Notes: generated by a model not told the origin, from the letters alone. A DNA stretch of 25,000 nt from Prorocentrum cordatum (GCA_963575745.1 CAUYUJ010001392.1:559763-584762); one strand, 5' to 3'. Counted from the first letter of the stretch, positions 1-8,818 are shown. Program-made: numbers and translations.

Positions 1-660
1 CTTCCTCGCTCGCCGTTACTCCCGCTCTGCGGGCTTGATAACAACAATAACCTCCCCATCGACGCACAGCCGACAAGGGCACACGCGCAAGCAACGCGAT
101 ATTGTCCCAGCAAGCTTGACAGTCCTCCCCGTTCGGCCGCCTTTTGACATCGTACAGGGAGGCCCGAAAACTGACGCAAGGAAGGGCAAGCAATTGGGCC
201 GAAATACTCCAGCGGCAAAGAGGCATGCACGTAGCATCTCCTCTGCCCGTGCATCATGCCAAGATCCTCGTTACCTCCAGCACCCCTCAAAACCATAAAC
301 TATGTCGAAACGACAGCAGGGAGGACTCTGCAACGAAGGGGAGGATCGTGAAGCAAGGAGCTCGCGTGGAAGTTCACAAAAGCACAGCGCGCAAAAAAAT
401 GATCGTAAACTGGAATGGCGAATAGCCCAAGATTGGAGGCGCGTGGGAAACAGAAAGCAGACCACAAGGAAGGTAGGCAGAACAAGAAGGGAAGGGATAC
501 CAGGGGAAGGCACGGAACTGGGAGTGGCGGGGAAGGGGACTGGAAGAGGGGAACCCAGAGGTGCACCAGACCTCCGAGTCGAGGGACCTTGACCTCTCGA
601 CCCCTCTGAAGGGACCCTGGGACACACAAATAAATACACACAAAAAAAGGTACCCCACAG
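1..660. other. Intergenic, no gene recognised
   Basis: GC-rich at the left, then purine-rich on the plus strand (about 300-590, many AGG and GAA words). Open frames exist on both strands, but they overlap each other, are rich in Arg, Ser and Pro, and show no domain I recognise. The purine bias is enough to explain the lack of stops. I see no RNA gene or promoter signal. Confidence 0.5.
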
Positions 661-667
661 TTTCCCA

Positions 668-775
668 TATGTTCTGGGTTTTTGTCTTCCCCCCCACTGC
701 CCATATTCTCCGATATTTCCGGGGGAATCGACGATGAATTGTGTCTGTGTGCTTTTTCTCCTCCCGACCCTCCCC
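668..775. repeat. Dispersed C/G-run hairpin repeat, copy 1
   Basis: The order is a TCTGGGTTTTTGTCTTCC-type lead, a C run at 691-697, CCCATATT-type sequence, a G run at 720-724, then TGTGTCTGTGTGCTTTTTC and CTCCCGAC. The same order of words recurs at 10110-10212 with longer C and G runs. The two runs can pair, with the CCATATT segment as loop. It belongs to a repeat family of unknown type. Confidence 0.6.
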
Positions 776-975
776 CCACCCGCTGCTCTTTCCCGTGCGG
801 TCTTCCGGCGGGCCCAGGGGCCCAGGAGCGGGCACAGCGCGCCGAGGAGCGCTGCGGAGACCCACGGGTGCGCTTCTGCCGAGGCCCAGCCAGGGGAAGG
901 GGAGCGGGGACGGGGAGGGCAGAGGGTTCTGTGGCAGCTCACGGGGGCCTCCCACGCCATCTTGCTGGCTCCTGC

Positions 976-1041
976 GGATCGACGCTAAGCGACACGAGTC
1001 GACGCTGCAGACGCGAAACCGACGCGAATCGACGCTAAGTT
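976..1041. repeat. Short imperfect repeat of TCGACGCTAAG
   Basis: The words GATCGACGCTAAG (977), GAGTCGACGCTGCAG (997) and GAATCGACGCTAAG (1025) recur within 66 bp, with related GACGCGAA words between them. This looks like a small decayed tandem repeat. No function is visible. Confidence 0.5.
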
Positions 1042-1299
1042 GGCGCTTTCCCGTCGACTATCAGACGCTAGCTAGCGCACTCTCACTCTACAGACGGATT
1101 TGCGAGGACACAAAAAACTCCCACGATTCAAGGTGAAGGAGGGACTCGATGTACACGCCACGTCGCTTGGTCGACCAGGGAGCCAAGGAGTGCGGCGAAG
1201 GGACTTCGACGTACAGGCGCTCAGGCGTCCCACCGGAAGCGCAGCGGGAGCGCCCGTACATCGAGCTTCTTCCAGGGAGGCTGGAAAGGAGAAGGGGGC

Positions 1300-1391
1300 C
1301 TCCTCTCTCCTCTTCCTCCTCCTCATCCTCCTCATCCTCCTCCTCTTTCTCCTCCTCCTCCTCCTCCTCCTCCTCCTCCTCCTCCTCCTCC
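1300..1391 (+). repeat. (TCC)n microsatellite
   Basis: A nearly uninterrupted TCC tract on the plus strand, with a few TCA and TTT interruptions at its left. It creates poly-Ser and poly-Leu frames on the plus strand and poly-Glu on the minus strand, which should not be read as proteins. It opens the first copy of a larger composite repeat (see findings). Confidence 0.95.
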
Positions 1392-2010
1392 CCGTTTGTT
1401 ATTCCCATTATTTGTGGTAGTCCTATTATGGTCATTCGTATGGTTTAATAGTTTTATTGTCCTTATGATGATTACCTTTATCATTATGAGTAATAAGTGT
1501 TACTATGAGTAGTACTATCAGTATTTGTGTTAGTGTTAGCATTATGATCAGTAGTAGTAATAGTAGTAGTCGTAGTCTTCGTATCATCCATGTTACGGTG
1601 ATTGCTACTCTTAGCATCAGTACTAGCAATGGTAGTTGTACTGTTCTTCGCATTTACATTCGCAATATTCATGTAGATGGATACCATTAGGAATGAATGG
1701 TGTAGTTCGCCCTCTGAATATTCGTATTCGTAAGATTAGAAATACGATTTCGAGTCGTATGATGAATCATATGTCTCTTATTACTCGTATTGATCGTATT
1801 CTTCGTATGTGTAGTATTCACAAATCTTGAATATCATGTGTATTCGTCTAGGTATTGATTGCAGTTGTCTGTGTAATATTGCTAACTCATCCTTAGTATT
1901 AGTAGTTTAATAATAGTATTGTTTGGCCGATGTTTGCGTCGTCGTAGTACGCTTATTTGCTGTACTGTTCGTAGAGTGTGTTCTCGTTGTTGCTATCAGT
2001 CTGATTATTC
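1392..2010 (+). repeat. AT-rich block of decayed trinucleotide repeats
   Basis: An abrupt switch from GC-rich to AT-rich sequence dominated by TAT, TAG, ATT, GTA and CGT words with loose 3-base periodicity. It lies between two TCC-type tracts, exactly as the block at 12541-12945 does. No coding domain is visible. It is probably an old, mutated trinucleotide microsatellite. Confidence 0.7.
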
Positions 2011-2029
2011 CTCCTCCTCCTCCTCCTCC

Positions 2030-2081
<52 letters not shown>

Positions 2082-2160
2082 CTTCCGCATCATCCCCATC
2101 CTCTTCCTCCTCCTCCTCAACCTCCTCCTCCTCCTCCTCCGCTTCCTCCTCCTCCCTTAG
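2011..2160 (+). repeat. (TCC)n-(ATC)n-(TCC)n compound microsatellite
   Basis: TCC units at 2011-2029 change to CAT/ATC units at 2030-2079, then to imperfect TCC units until about 2158. In frame these give poly-His, poly-Ser or poly-Pro on the plus strand and poly-Asp/Glu on the minus strand. All are repeat artefacts. Confidence 0.95.
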
Positions 2161-2811
2161 CCCGTTTCCTTTTTTTACATAACCCTTCCATGTCGCACCC
2201 CGACGCCACTCGGAAGGGCGGGCCGCACGTCTCGCCTGAGAGCTCCTTGCTAAACATTCACTACGCAGCGACGTACCCAACCCATCTGCACGAAGTGCCA
2301 AGACAGGCTGGCCCAGAGTGGTACGGCGGATGACAGCACAGGATCTGCCACTGGTCGCGCGAGCTATATGGGAAGCGCAAGCGCGCGCTGCGCGAATCAC
2401 AGGACGGCAACCGAAGGCCGAGGACTGAGGCTCCAGACTCGAAGAGGAAATGGGGGCGAAAATGGAAGACAGGAAAAGAACGGAAAAGGGGCCGATCCCT
2501 TGTAACGCGACAGAGGCAGCGAGACGAACAAAGGAAGAAGAGGACGACGGCGAGAGAGTCAGGACGACGAAGGGAGAGGGCGATCCCTTCCCAGCGCGGT
2601 CCGTACCCAATCGCTCTGGCGCTCTGAAGGATCAGCGCTTCAGAGCTAGTGCAAGAAGCGAGCGAGGCCGAGCTCGCCCGCCAGGTTCGCCGCTTCTTTC
2701 CTGCACCGTGCAGTGCGGCAGCTAAACGCCTGCAGGCGCGCCGCCGGCTACCCGGGCGGCCCGCGGGAAGGGACACCAAGGCGAATATGACTCCGCGGAG
2801 GACGTCACTAT
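2161..2811. other. Intergenic; carries the GTCGCACCCCGA marker
   Basis: No gene is recognised. GTCGCACCCCGA lies at 2192-2203 just after a TCC tract. The same 12-mer follows the TCC tract at 13398-13409, so the two places are probably related. The rest is GC-rich and purine-biased, with overlapping open frames in several frames and no recognisable domain. Confidence 0.5.
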
Positions 2812-3080
2812 GCTGGACACCCCAGCAGCCCTCGAAAGTGAAAACGGTTTCGCACATGGCAGCCCCCCAGGGATGGCGAGGCCTAATCTGAGTCTGCGTG
2901 GTCCACCAGGCATGGCGCGGCAGATCGCAGACACCCAGGCATGGCAAGGTCTAGTCTAAATATGCGTAGGGCGTAACTCCGCTGGACCCCCCAGCAGCCC
3001 ACAAAAGTGGCGATCGTGCCGCAGATCGCAGCCCACCAGGCATGGCGAGATCTAGTCTGGATATGCGTAGGGCGTAACTC
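2812..3080 (+). repeat. Tandem repeat, period about 101 bp with a rearranged first unit
   Basis: The segment TATGCGTAGGGCGTAACTCC occurs at 2961 and again at 3062, a spacing of 101 bp. The words GCTGGAC..CCCCAGCAGCCC occur at 2812 and 2981. ACCAGGCATGGCG-type words occur four times (about 2868, 2903, 2934, 3034). The first unit is longer and more diverged. It directly precedes the roughly 200-bp dispersed module. Confidence 0.8.
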
Positions 3081-3290
3081 CGCAAGTCCCAGGTGAACTG
3101 TTCTGGCACGATTCAAGATCGTCAAGACGAAACTGTCAGGTTGATTCGTGGCGCTGGAGTCCGAGAACAGAGTTTGGGCACGCTTCACGATGTTCAAATG
3201 GTTGTCTCCCAAGGAAACACTTCCCTCAGTGGAACTGAGCCCTTGCAGGGGGCTATGAAGAGGGAGCTTGGAAGAAGGATTGATTACAAA
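3081..3290 (+). repeat. Dispersed ~200-bp module, copy 1
   Basis: Shares a chain of words in the same order with 12258-12465 and 13798-14030. These are AAGTCCCAGG, ACGATTCAAGATCGTCAAGA, GTTGATTCGTGGCG, GGAGTCC.AGAACA, GGCACGCTTCA, TTCCCTCAGTGGA, then GGAGCTTGGAAG. All three copies are in the same orientation and each is followed within about 60 bp by a TCC tract. The minus-strand translations of copies 1 and 2 are also alike, but no known domain is visible. It is either a mobile-element fragment or part of a large duplication. Confidence 0.75.
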
Positions 3291-3330
3291 CATCGTTGAT
3301 GAGTCTTGGCTTTACAGTGGTCCTTCTCAC

Positions 3331-3841
3331 CCTCCTCCTCTTCTTTCCCGCCTTCTCCTCCTCCTCCTTCTCCTCCTCCTTCTCCCTCCCTCCTCCTCCC
3401 TCCCTCCCTCCCCTCCCCTCCCTCCCTCCTCCCTCCCTCCCCCCCTCCATTCAACCATCCATCCTTCAATCCTCCTCCTCATTCTCCTCCTCATCTTATT
3501 CATCCTCCTCCTCCTCTTCCTCCTCCTCCTCCTCCTCCTTCTCTTCCTCCTTCCTCCTTCCCCCTTCCTCCTTCCTCCCTCCTCCTTCGTCCTCCCTCAT
3601 CCCTCCTCATCCCCCGTCCTCAGCATCCCGTCTCATCCCTTCTCCCGCCTCCCTCCACCTCCTCCTTCCTCCTCCCTCCCTCCAACCCTCCCTCCCTCCT
3701 CCTCCCTCCTCCTCGTCCTCCTCCTCCTCTTCTTCCTTCTTCTCCTCCTCCCTGGTCCCACTCCTCGTCCTCCTCCTCCTCCTCCTCCTTCCTCCTCCTC
3801 CTCCTCCTCCCCCTCCTCCTCCTCCACATCCTCTTCCTCCT
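3331..3841 (+). repeat. Long imperfect TCC / CCTCC tract
   Basis: About 510 bp of almost pure pyrimidine on the plus strand, made of TCC, CTT, CCCT and CAT words. It ends about 70 bp downstream of the stop codon of the minus-strand SAMTOR gene, so it may lie in or next to that gene's 3' UTR. The Ser/Pro/Leu-rich and Gly/Glu/Arg-rich frames across it are artefacts. Confidence 0.95.
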
Positions 3842-3912
3842 GAGAAGAGCGCTGTCCGTTCTCGCGGGCGGATGCTACCACGCGTCCGCGGAGGGGGGCA
3901 CCCTCTGCCGCC

Positions 3913-5370
3913 TCAGGCCGGGTCGTCCTGCGGTATGCGCATCAGCGCGTGGTCCCCGTCGCCCTCGGCGCAGGCCGGCTCGTCGACGGCCCGGAAGGCA
4001 AGGCAGTGCATGTGCAGCGCCTTCCGGTAGCGCCAGCGCCTGAAGCCCAGCCCCTCGATGGCCGCCCTCCAGTCTTTCATCCACTGCACGCTCCTGTGGT
4101 GGCCGCGCGAGTCGGGGTCGAACACGATGAGCAGCCCGTGCCGCTTCAGCAGGCGGCGGGCCTGCCTGCAGCACCTGTATCTCATGCGCGTGGTGGGCAT
4201 GTAGGACAGCAGCAGCGAGAACAGGACCACGTCGAAGGTGGCCGCCGGCCAGGCGCCAGGGGCAGCCTCTGCCCCACTGGCGACTGGCAGCTCCAGGAAG
4301 TCGCCGCGGACGACAGACTCGTGGGCAGGCGCTATGTTCGATGATCCCCGAAACGTGCATTGGCGCCAACCTATGCTTGTCCACCGAAAATTCCTTGGTC
4401 ACGACGACGGCAACGTAATGAGGGCCGGCACACGCTGCGCGCTACTGGTGGATTTGAGCGGGGCATACACCCATTGGGCTAACACACGTCCCGAGGATCA
4501 TTGATATGTCCATGGCGACGACGTCGAAGAGGCAGCCGAAGCGCTCACCATGGCGGCCCAAGAAGTTGTTGTTGGATCCCACGTCCAGCAGCCGCAGCGG
4601 CCTCGCCCATGAATCCGGCAGCTCTGGGCCGGGGCCTTCGCAGCCGCCTCCTGGCGCACCCGCCGGCAGGCCATGCTGGAACTGCCTCGCCCGGGCCTCC
4701 TTCGCCAGCACCGCCTGCATGCCGGACGCGGCCCCGCTGCCGAAGAACCAGGCCTGGCACGCGCTGTGCACCCAGTCGTACCGGTTCTCGATCGCGTCAG
4801 AGCCCGCCGAGCACCTCGCGTTCCCCTCCAGCATGGGCCGAGGGGCAAAAGACAACACAAAAACAACCTCTCGGACCCTGACCTTCCAGGAGGGCTAAAA
4901 AATAGCACCCGACCTACAAACCTATCCTAGAGCTATTCTACGTCTTGGTTTTAGGCAGTTTCGCTTTTTGGGGTTTTTAGGTCTCCAGTGCTAAAAATAG
5001 CTCTCTGGAAGGTCAGGGGAGGTCCGCGCGGATCTCCGGGATCGGCGCCGCGGAGCCCCTTCCCCGGCGCGCGGATCCGACGAGAGGCCCGCGGGGGGGG
5101 GGGAGCCCGTCGAGAGGCGGTGAATTTGTGCCGCTGCTTGTGCTCCTCGGCATGGGCTCGCTCGCGGGGCTGTGCTCCCAGACCTGGGTGGCCAGGGCGT
5201 CCATCGCCCGCGCGTACTCCTCCAGGCGGGCCGCGCGCTGCAGGTGGGCGCCCCACACCTCCCGCTCCACCCGCGCCCGCGCGGCGTCCGTCAGGGGCGC
5301 GGCCCCCGCCGCCTCGGCCGCCTCCAGCGCGTCCCGCAGCTCCTGCCGGAGGCGCGCGTGCACTCCTCGG
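3913..5370 (-). CDS. SAMTOR: SAMTOR/BMT2-family protein, at least three exons, 5' end not found
   Basis: Exons on the minus strand: about 5370-5162, 4820-4510 and 4337-3913 (TGA at 3915-3913). Exon 1 holds a helical N-terminal part ([29 protein letters not shown]). Exon 2 has [10 protein letters not shown] and the AdoMet-binding loop [10 protein letters not shown], then FDVVAMDI. Exon 3 has [53 protein letters not shown] and a C-terminal IPQDD. This series of motifs is characteristic of the SAMTOR/BMT2 family: human SAMTOR senses S-adenosylmethionine upstream of mTORC1, and yeast Bmt2 methylates an adenine N1 of 25S rRNA. The sequence does not say which job applies. No stops lie inside the exons, and third positions are GC-rich. 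Exons 1 and 2 join in phase through a CGCGAG word at both edges (5161-5166 and 4815-4820). The start codon and an N-terminal exon were not found. The gene stands alone. Confidence 0.85.
4333..4509 (-). mobile_element. Introner-like element forming SAMTOR intron 2
   Basis: Terminal inverted repeats TCGATGATCCCCGAAACGTG (4338-4357) and the complement of 4485-4504 match at 16 of 20 positions. A perfect 5-bp direct repeat TATGT flanks them at 4333-4337 and 4505-4509. Element plus one duplicate is 172 bp. Removing it joins minus-strand ATG GAC ATA to GCG CCT GCC CAC, giving [10 protein letters not shown], which fits the conserved segment of the family. Leaving it in place reads into a stop near 4442. 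It carries no open frame of its own, so it would be non-autonomous. Terminal-repeat introners are known from dinoflagellates. Confidence 0.8.
4876..5018 (-). mobile_element. Inverted-repeat (MITE-like) element inside SAMTOR intron 1
   Basis: CCCTGACCTTCCAG at 4876-4889 is repeated in inverted orientation at 5005-5018. The similarity extends inward (GAGGGCTA against AGAGCTA) with one gap and one mismatch, giving arms of about 21 bp around a 100-bp T/A-rich core. A further AGAGCTATT word at 4929-4937 also pairs with the right arm. It lies well inside the inferred intron (about 4821-5161), so it either created part of the intron or inserted later. I could not define a clean target duplication. 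Confidence 0.7.
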
Positions 5371-5401
5371 GACCCGCCGCAAACACACTTCTGGTTTTCT
5401 T

Positions 5402-5469
5402 TAGTGTGTGTATATATATGTGTGTGTACATACATATGTGTATATATTCATATCTATACATATATTTAC

Positions 5470-5508
<39 letters not shown>

Positions 5509-5595
5509 TCGTATACATATATATATATATATGTATGTATATATATATGTATATATCTATATATATATATATATGTATAAATGTGTGTATATATT
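5402..5595. repeat. (TA)n/(TG)n microsatellite
   Basis: About 190 bp of alternating purine-pyrimidine sequence: TGTGTATATATATG words, then long TATATA stretches with GTA and CATA interruptions. It lies upstream of SAMTOR exon 1 on that gene's strand, so it may sit in its 5' region or in a first intron. Confidence 0.95.
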
Positions 5596-6829
5596 AGTTT
5601 CTATGTGATTGATTTGCTGTATCTTTCACTTGCGAGAACACCCTGCGAGGCTCGTGGGCCTCTCGCGGTGGGCGCCCCCGGGCGCCCCGCCTCGCGCAGC
5701 CCTCTCTGTCGCGGTCCCCCTCCCCGCCCCCTGCGCCGCTGCCAGTGCCGATGCCCCCCGGGGTTCCCTCTCTGGACAAGCGCGCTCCACTACTCGCAAA
5801 AGCCACTACTCGGCAATGGCGTGGATCCGCCGCGGGGGAGCTACGGTATATTGCATAGGGGAAGACATGTTTTCGTTCGGACGTTTGCGAGCACTGGGTT
5901 TCTCGATCAGCGTGGGGAGGTACCCCCCGACGGGGGTCAACCTCGCGTCGTCGTCGCGCCGCGGCGGCGGGTGTCGGAGCGCCTTCGGCGCGCGGTGGCT
6001 GCCCGCGACGGGGGTCGATGTGGGGGGCTGTCGGCAGGGGTGGCGCCCCCCCGACGCTTATTTCGCCGGTGGACAAGCCTCCCTTTAGTACACCTCCCTT
6101 TAGTGAAAACGGCCTGGGACCGAAACCGACGGACCTGGACCCGCGAAAATGAAAGCCGCGACGCCCTCTCGCGGCGACCCCAAGACGGCCCGCTCGCGAA
6201 TCGACGTGCCAGGGTAGGAGGTCCATCAACCTCCGAGAGGCAGGCCCTTTGCGAGCAGAATGGAACGCGCTCGGTGACTCTCGGGCCCTGGCGCCTCCAA
6301 TTTGTTGAGCCCGGCATTGCCGCCCAGCTCCGGGGCCCGGGGGCCCTCGCCGACCGACGCGACCCGGACAGAAATGCAGGGTCCGGCCGTGACTCTTCCA
6401 GGTCGCCCTCTGTTCGCTGCGTCGGATCTCTCCTCAGCAGAGCGCACACAAAAAAAACACCAAACTCGTGCCAACATGCTTGCTTGCCCTGGCGAGGCCC
6501 GTCCGAAATAGTGGCCCTGGGGAAACAGGGGGCCACCTTTCAGAGACGAGTACGGCCCCGAACAAGGAAACTCCGGGGACTTGAACTTGCCTTTTCCTGA
6601 TCCCCGACAGGTTCACCCCCACTGGCATCGAAGGCACCTCGAGGACAGTCCGCTGGGGGCGGGCGCTGGGCGGCGTCCACGGACATCCATGTGTTCCCCG
6701 AGCAGCGTTTCGCGAAAGAGGGCCCCCACTCCGCCGAGCCCCGCCTGCCGGAGGTGAAAAAGCGTGTGAGACATTTGGCGGTCTCCCTCCCCCTTTTCGG
6801 CGGCGAGCAAGGGGGGGAAATGAGAAGAA
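5596..6829. other. GC-rich stretch without a recognised gene
   Basis: A 339-codon plus-strand frame (5581-6600) covers much of this, but it is Arg/Pro/Gly-rich, starts inside the TA microsatellite and has no domain I recognise. It is overlapped by equally long frames on the other strand. A short stretch at about 6640-6800 (plus frame reading STDIHVFPEQRFAKEGP) has more protein-like composition and could be an exon, with no support beyond composition. GACGGGGGTC occurs at 5929 and again at 6008. Confidence 0.4.
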
Positions 6830-6972
6830 GAAGGCCTCCTGAGAAGGCGGCGGGACTCTTCAGAGACCCCTGCCCCTTCTGAGAAGCTCTCTCCGTGCCT
6901 CCAGGGCAGGCTCAGACAACTTCTCAGAAGGCCAGGGGCGTCCGAGTCTCCTGAGAAGGCCCGCCCCTTCTC
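6830..6972. repeat. Imperfect inverted repeat built on CTTCTGAGAAG
   Basis: The palindromic word CTTCTGAGAAG and relatives (CCTGAGAAGGC, CTTCTCAGAAGG, CCCCTTCTCAG) occur six times in 140 bp. The left arm GGACTCTTCAGAGACCCCTG..CCTTCTGAGAAG (6851-6884) pairs imperfectly with 6920-6959. The result can fold into nested hairpins. It may be a decayed foldback element. No coding content was found. Confidence 0.6.
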
Positions 6973-7087
6973 AGTTCCCCCCCTCGGCTTGGGATTGACT
7001 TAAGCATTTGCGCTCGTTTGCGCTGTTTCGGTTTTTGGACCAAATGGCCACGCATTCTGGCGTCGCGAGGGTCGCGCGAGGGCCGCC

Positions 7088-7111
7088 TTTTGTTCTTGTT
7101 GTTGTTGTTGA
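7088..7111 (+). repeat. Short (TTG)n tract
   Basis: TTGTTCTTGTTGTTGTTGTTG lies about 130 bp before a very long tract of the complementary CAA units, so the two form an inverted pair. Confidence 0.85.
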
Positions 7112-7243
7112 ACTCTCATTCTTGAAGAGTAATTATTGCTGATCCCCTTCACCAGTGCACATTGATTTTTGTTCAATTGAAGTGCCCCCCCCGGGGCTCG
7201 CACCTTTTTTTGCTGCTCAAATTGGCCCCCTGGCCCCCGGGCT

Positions 7244-7312
<69 letters not shown>

Positions 7313-7314
7313 TC

Positions 7315-7400
<86 letters not shown>

Positions 7401-7401
7401 C
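7244..7401 (+). repeat. (CAA)n microsatellite, ~158 bp
   Basis: About 52 CAA/ACA units, with three CAT interruptions near 7300-7316. It gives poly-Gln, poly-Asn and poly-Val frames. No flanking coding domain supports a poly-Gln protein. Confidence 0.97.
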
Positions 7402-7404
7402 GGT

Positions 7405-7690
7405 TCCCGCCTGAAACTTCCTCACAATTTAGCCAAGACCCCCGCTCCCGCCCGAGACTTCTTCGCATTTTATTCAAGAATCGCGCTCTCGCTTGGGACT
7501 TCCTTGCGATTTATTCAGGAATCGCTCCTCCTGCGCTCTGGAGTCGCGCTCTCGCTGGAGACTTGCTTGCAATTTACTGAAGAATAGCGCCCTTGCGTTG
7601 GAATTTCATGCAATTTACTCCAGCGCCGCGCTCCCGACACCCAGGCACCCAGGAGTCGCGCTCACGCTTCGGACTCCTTCACAGATTACC
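7405..7690 (+). repeat. Degenerate tandem array, unit about 50-60 bp
   Basis: The words GAGACTTCTTCGCATTTTATTCAAGAATC, GGGACTTCCTTGCGATTTATTCAGGAATC and GGAGACTTGCTTGCAATTTACTGAAGAAT are seen as successive units (each aligned in pieces), separated by GCGCTCTCGC-type words. At least five units are recognisable, increasingly diverged to the right. A lone similar unit lies at about 11562-11606. Confidence 0.75.
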
Positions 7691-7699
7691 TAGGAATCG

Positions 7700-8440
7700 G
7701 AATCTCGCTGCCCGTCGTGGCCCCGTTGCAGCCCTTCGTGGCCCCCATCGCTTTGTTTCGTGGCCCGTTCCAGCCCTTCGTGGCCCCTCTCGCATTGTTT
7801 CGTGGCCCCGTCGCAGCCCCTCGTGGCCTCCTCGTTGCCCTTCGTGGCCCCGTTGCAGCCCTTCGTGGCCCCCTCGCTTTGTTTCGTGGCCCCGTTGCAG
7901 CCCTTCGTGGCCCCCTTGCTGCCCTTCGTGGCCCCGTTGCAGCCCTTCGTGGCCCCCTCGCTGCCCTTCGTGGCCCCCTCGCTGCCCTTCGTGGCCCCCT
8001 CGCTTTGTTTCGTGGCCTCATATATGTATGCCCTTCGTGGCCCCCGCTCGTTCGCGCCCGTGGTGGCCCCATGTGCATGCCCTTCGTGGCCCCGCTGTCG
8101 CCTTTCGTGTCCCCGTTGCTACCCTCAGTGGCCCCGTCATTACCCTCCGCGGTCCAACATACGTATGCCCTTCGTGGCCCCCGCTCGTTCGCGCCCGTTG
8201 TGGCCCCATGTGCATGCCCTTCGTGGCCCCGCTGTCGCCGTTTGTGACCCCCTCATTGTCCTACGTGGCCCAGGTGCTACCCTCAGTGGCCCCATCGTTA
8301 CCTTCTGTGGCCCCGCATTATCTGCTTTTCGTGGCCCACGCTCGTTCGCGCTCTTCGTGGTCCCATACGCATTCCCTTCGTGTCCCCGCTGTCGCCCTTC
8401 GTGGCCTACTTCGTGTCCTTCGTGGCTCTGCTGTCGTTCT
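7700..8440 (+). repeat. 21-bp minisatellite with higher-order structure
   Basis: The core GCCCTTCGTGGCC followed by CCGTTGCA or CCCTCGCT repeats with a 21-bp period from about 7720. Because 21 is a multiple of three and the unit has few stops, three frames stay open for long stretches and read as 7-residue repeats (LPFVAPS). From 8020 a longer period of about 135-165 bp appears, marked by TATGCCCTTCGTGGCCCCCG at about 8028 and 8164 and a diverged copy near 8325. There is no start context, domain or flanking exon that makes it a convincing gene. Confidence 0.85.
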
Positions 8441-8457
8441 CTCTCGCTCTCGCTTTC

Positions 8458-8521
8458 GCTCGTCGTCGTCGTCGCCGTCGCCGTCGTTGCTGTCGTCGTC
8501 GACGTCGTCGTCGTCGTGGTC
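8458..8521 (+). repeat. (CGT)n microsatellite
   Basis: CGTCGTCGTCGTCGCCGTCG and further CGT/CGC units with a CGTTGCTGT interruption. It directly follows the 21-bp minisatellite. Confidence 0.9.
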
Positions 8522-8550
8522 GGTCCCCTGTCCGTCCTCTTGGGGTCGGG

Positions 8551-8617
8551 TCGACGGTCCGCGGCCGCCCCGCCGATCAGCGCTGCCGCTGGCCAGGCCG
8601 ACGGTCCGCGGCCGCCA
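8551..8617 (+). repeat. Direct repeat CGACGGTCCGCGGCCGCC
   Basis: Two identical 18-bp copies at about 8551-8568 and 8600-8617, separated by 31 bp of GC-rich sequence. No function is visible. Confidence 0.7.
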
Positions 8618-8789
8618 CGCCGCTTGCCGGGGCCCGGCCTGCAGGGAAGAAAGGTATACCCCCCAAAAGGGGTTCGATCGAAGACGAAAAGGGCGGGTTT
8701 CGAGGGTTTGGGAAATTCGCGTTATTCGACACTCGAGCAGATAAGGGCGAACAGTCTTAAAATGATTGTTGTTGTTGCTGTTGTTGCTG

Positions 8790-8818
8790 TTGGCGGCGAG
8801 CCGACGGCTCGCCGCCAA
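8790..8818. repeat. Perfect 13-bp hairpin
   Basis: TTGGCGGCGAGCC at 8790-8802 is the exact reverse complement of GGCTCGCCGCCAA at 8806-8818, with the 3-base loop GAC. It abuts a short (GTT)n tract at 8764-8790. There is no adjacent gene for which it could be a terminator, and no T run follows. Confidence 0.8.

Noticed and set aside
3268-4043. Ser/Pro/Leu-rich plus-strand proteins
   Set aside because: They read through the TCC tract and then antisense through the well-supported SAMTOR exon 3.
5581-6600. 339-codon plus-strand open frame
   Set aside because: Starts inside the TA microsatellite, has Arg/Pro/Gly composition typical of GC-rich noncoding DNA, no domain, and is overlapped by long frames on the other strand.
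7244-7401. Poly-Gln protein encoded by the CAA tract
   Set aside because: No non-repeat domain flanks the tract in frame; the same tract is open in other frames too.
7700-8440. CRISPR-like array
   Set aside because: Units are contiguous 21-bp repeats without unique spacers, and the genome context is eukaryotic.
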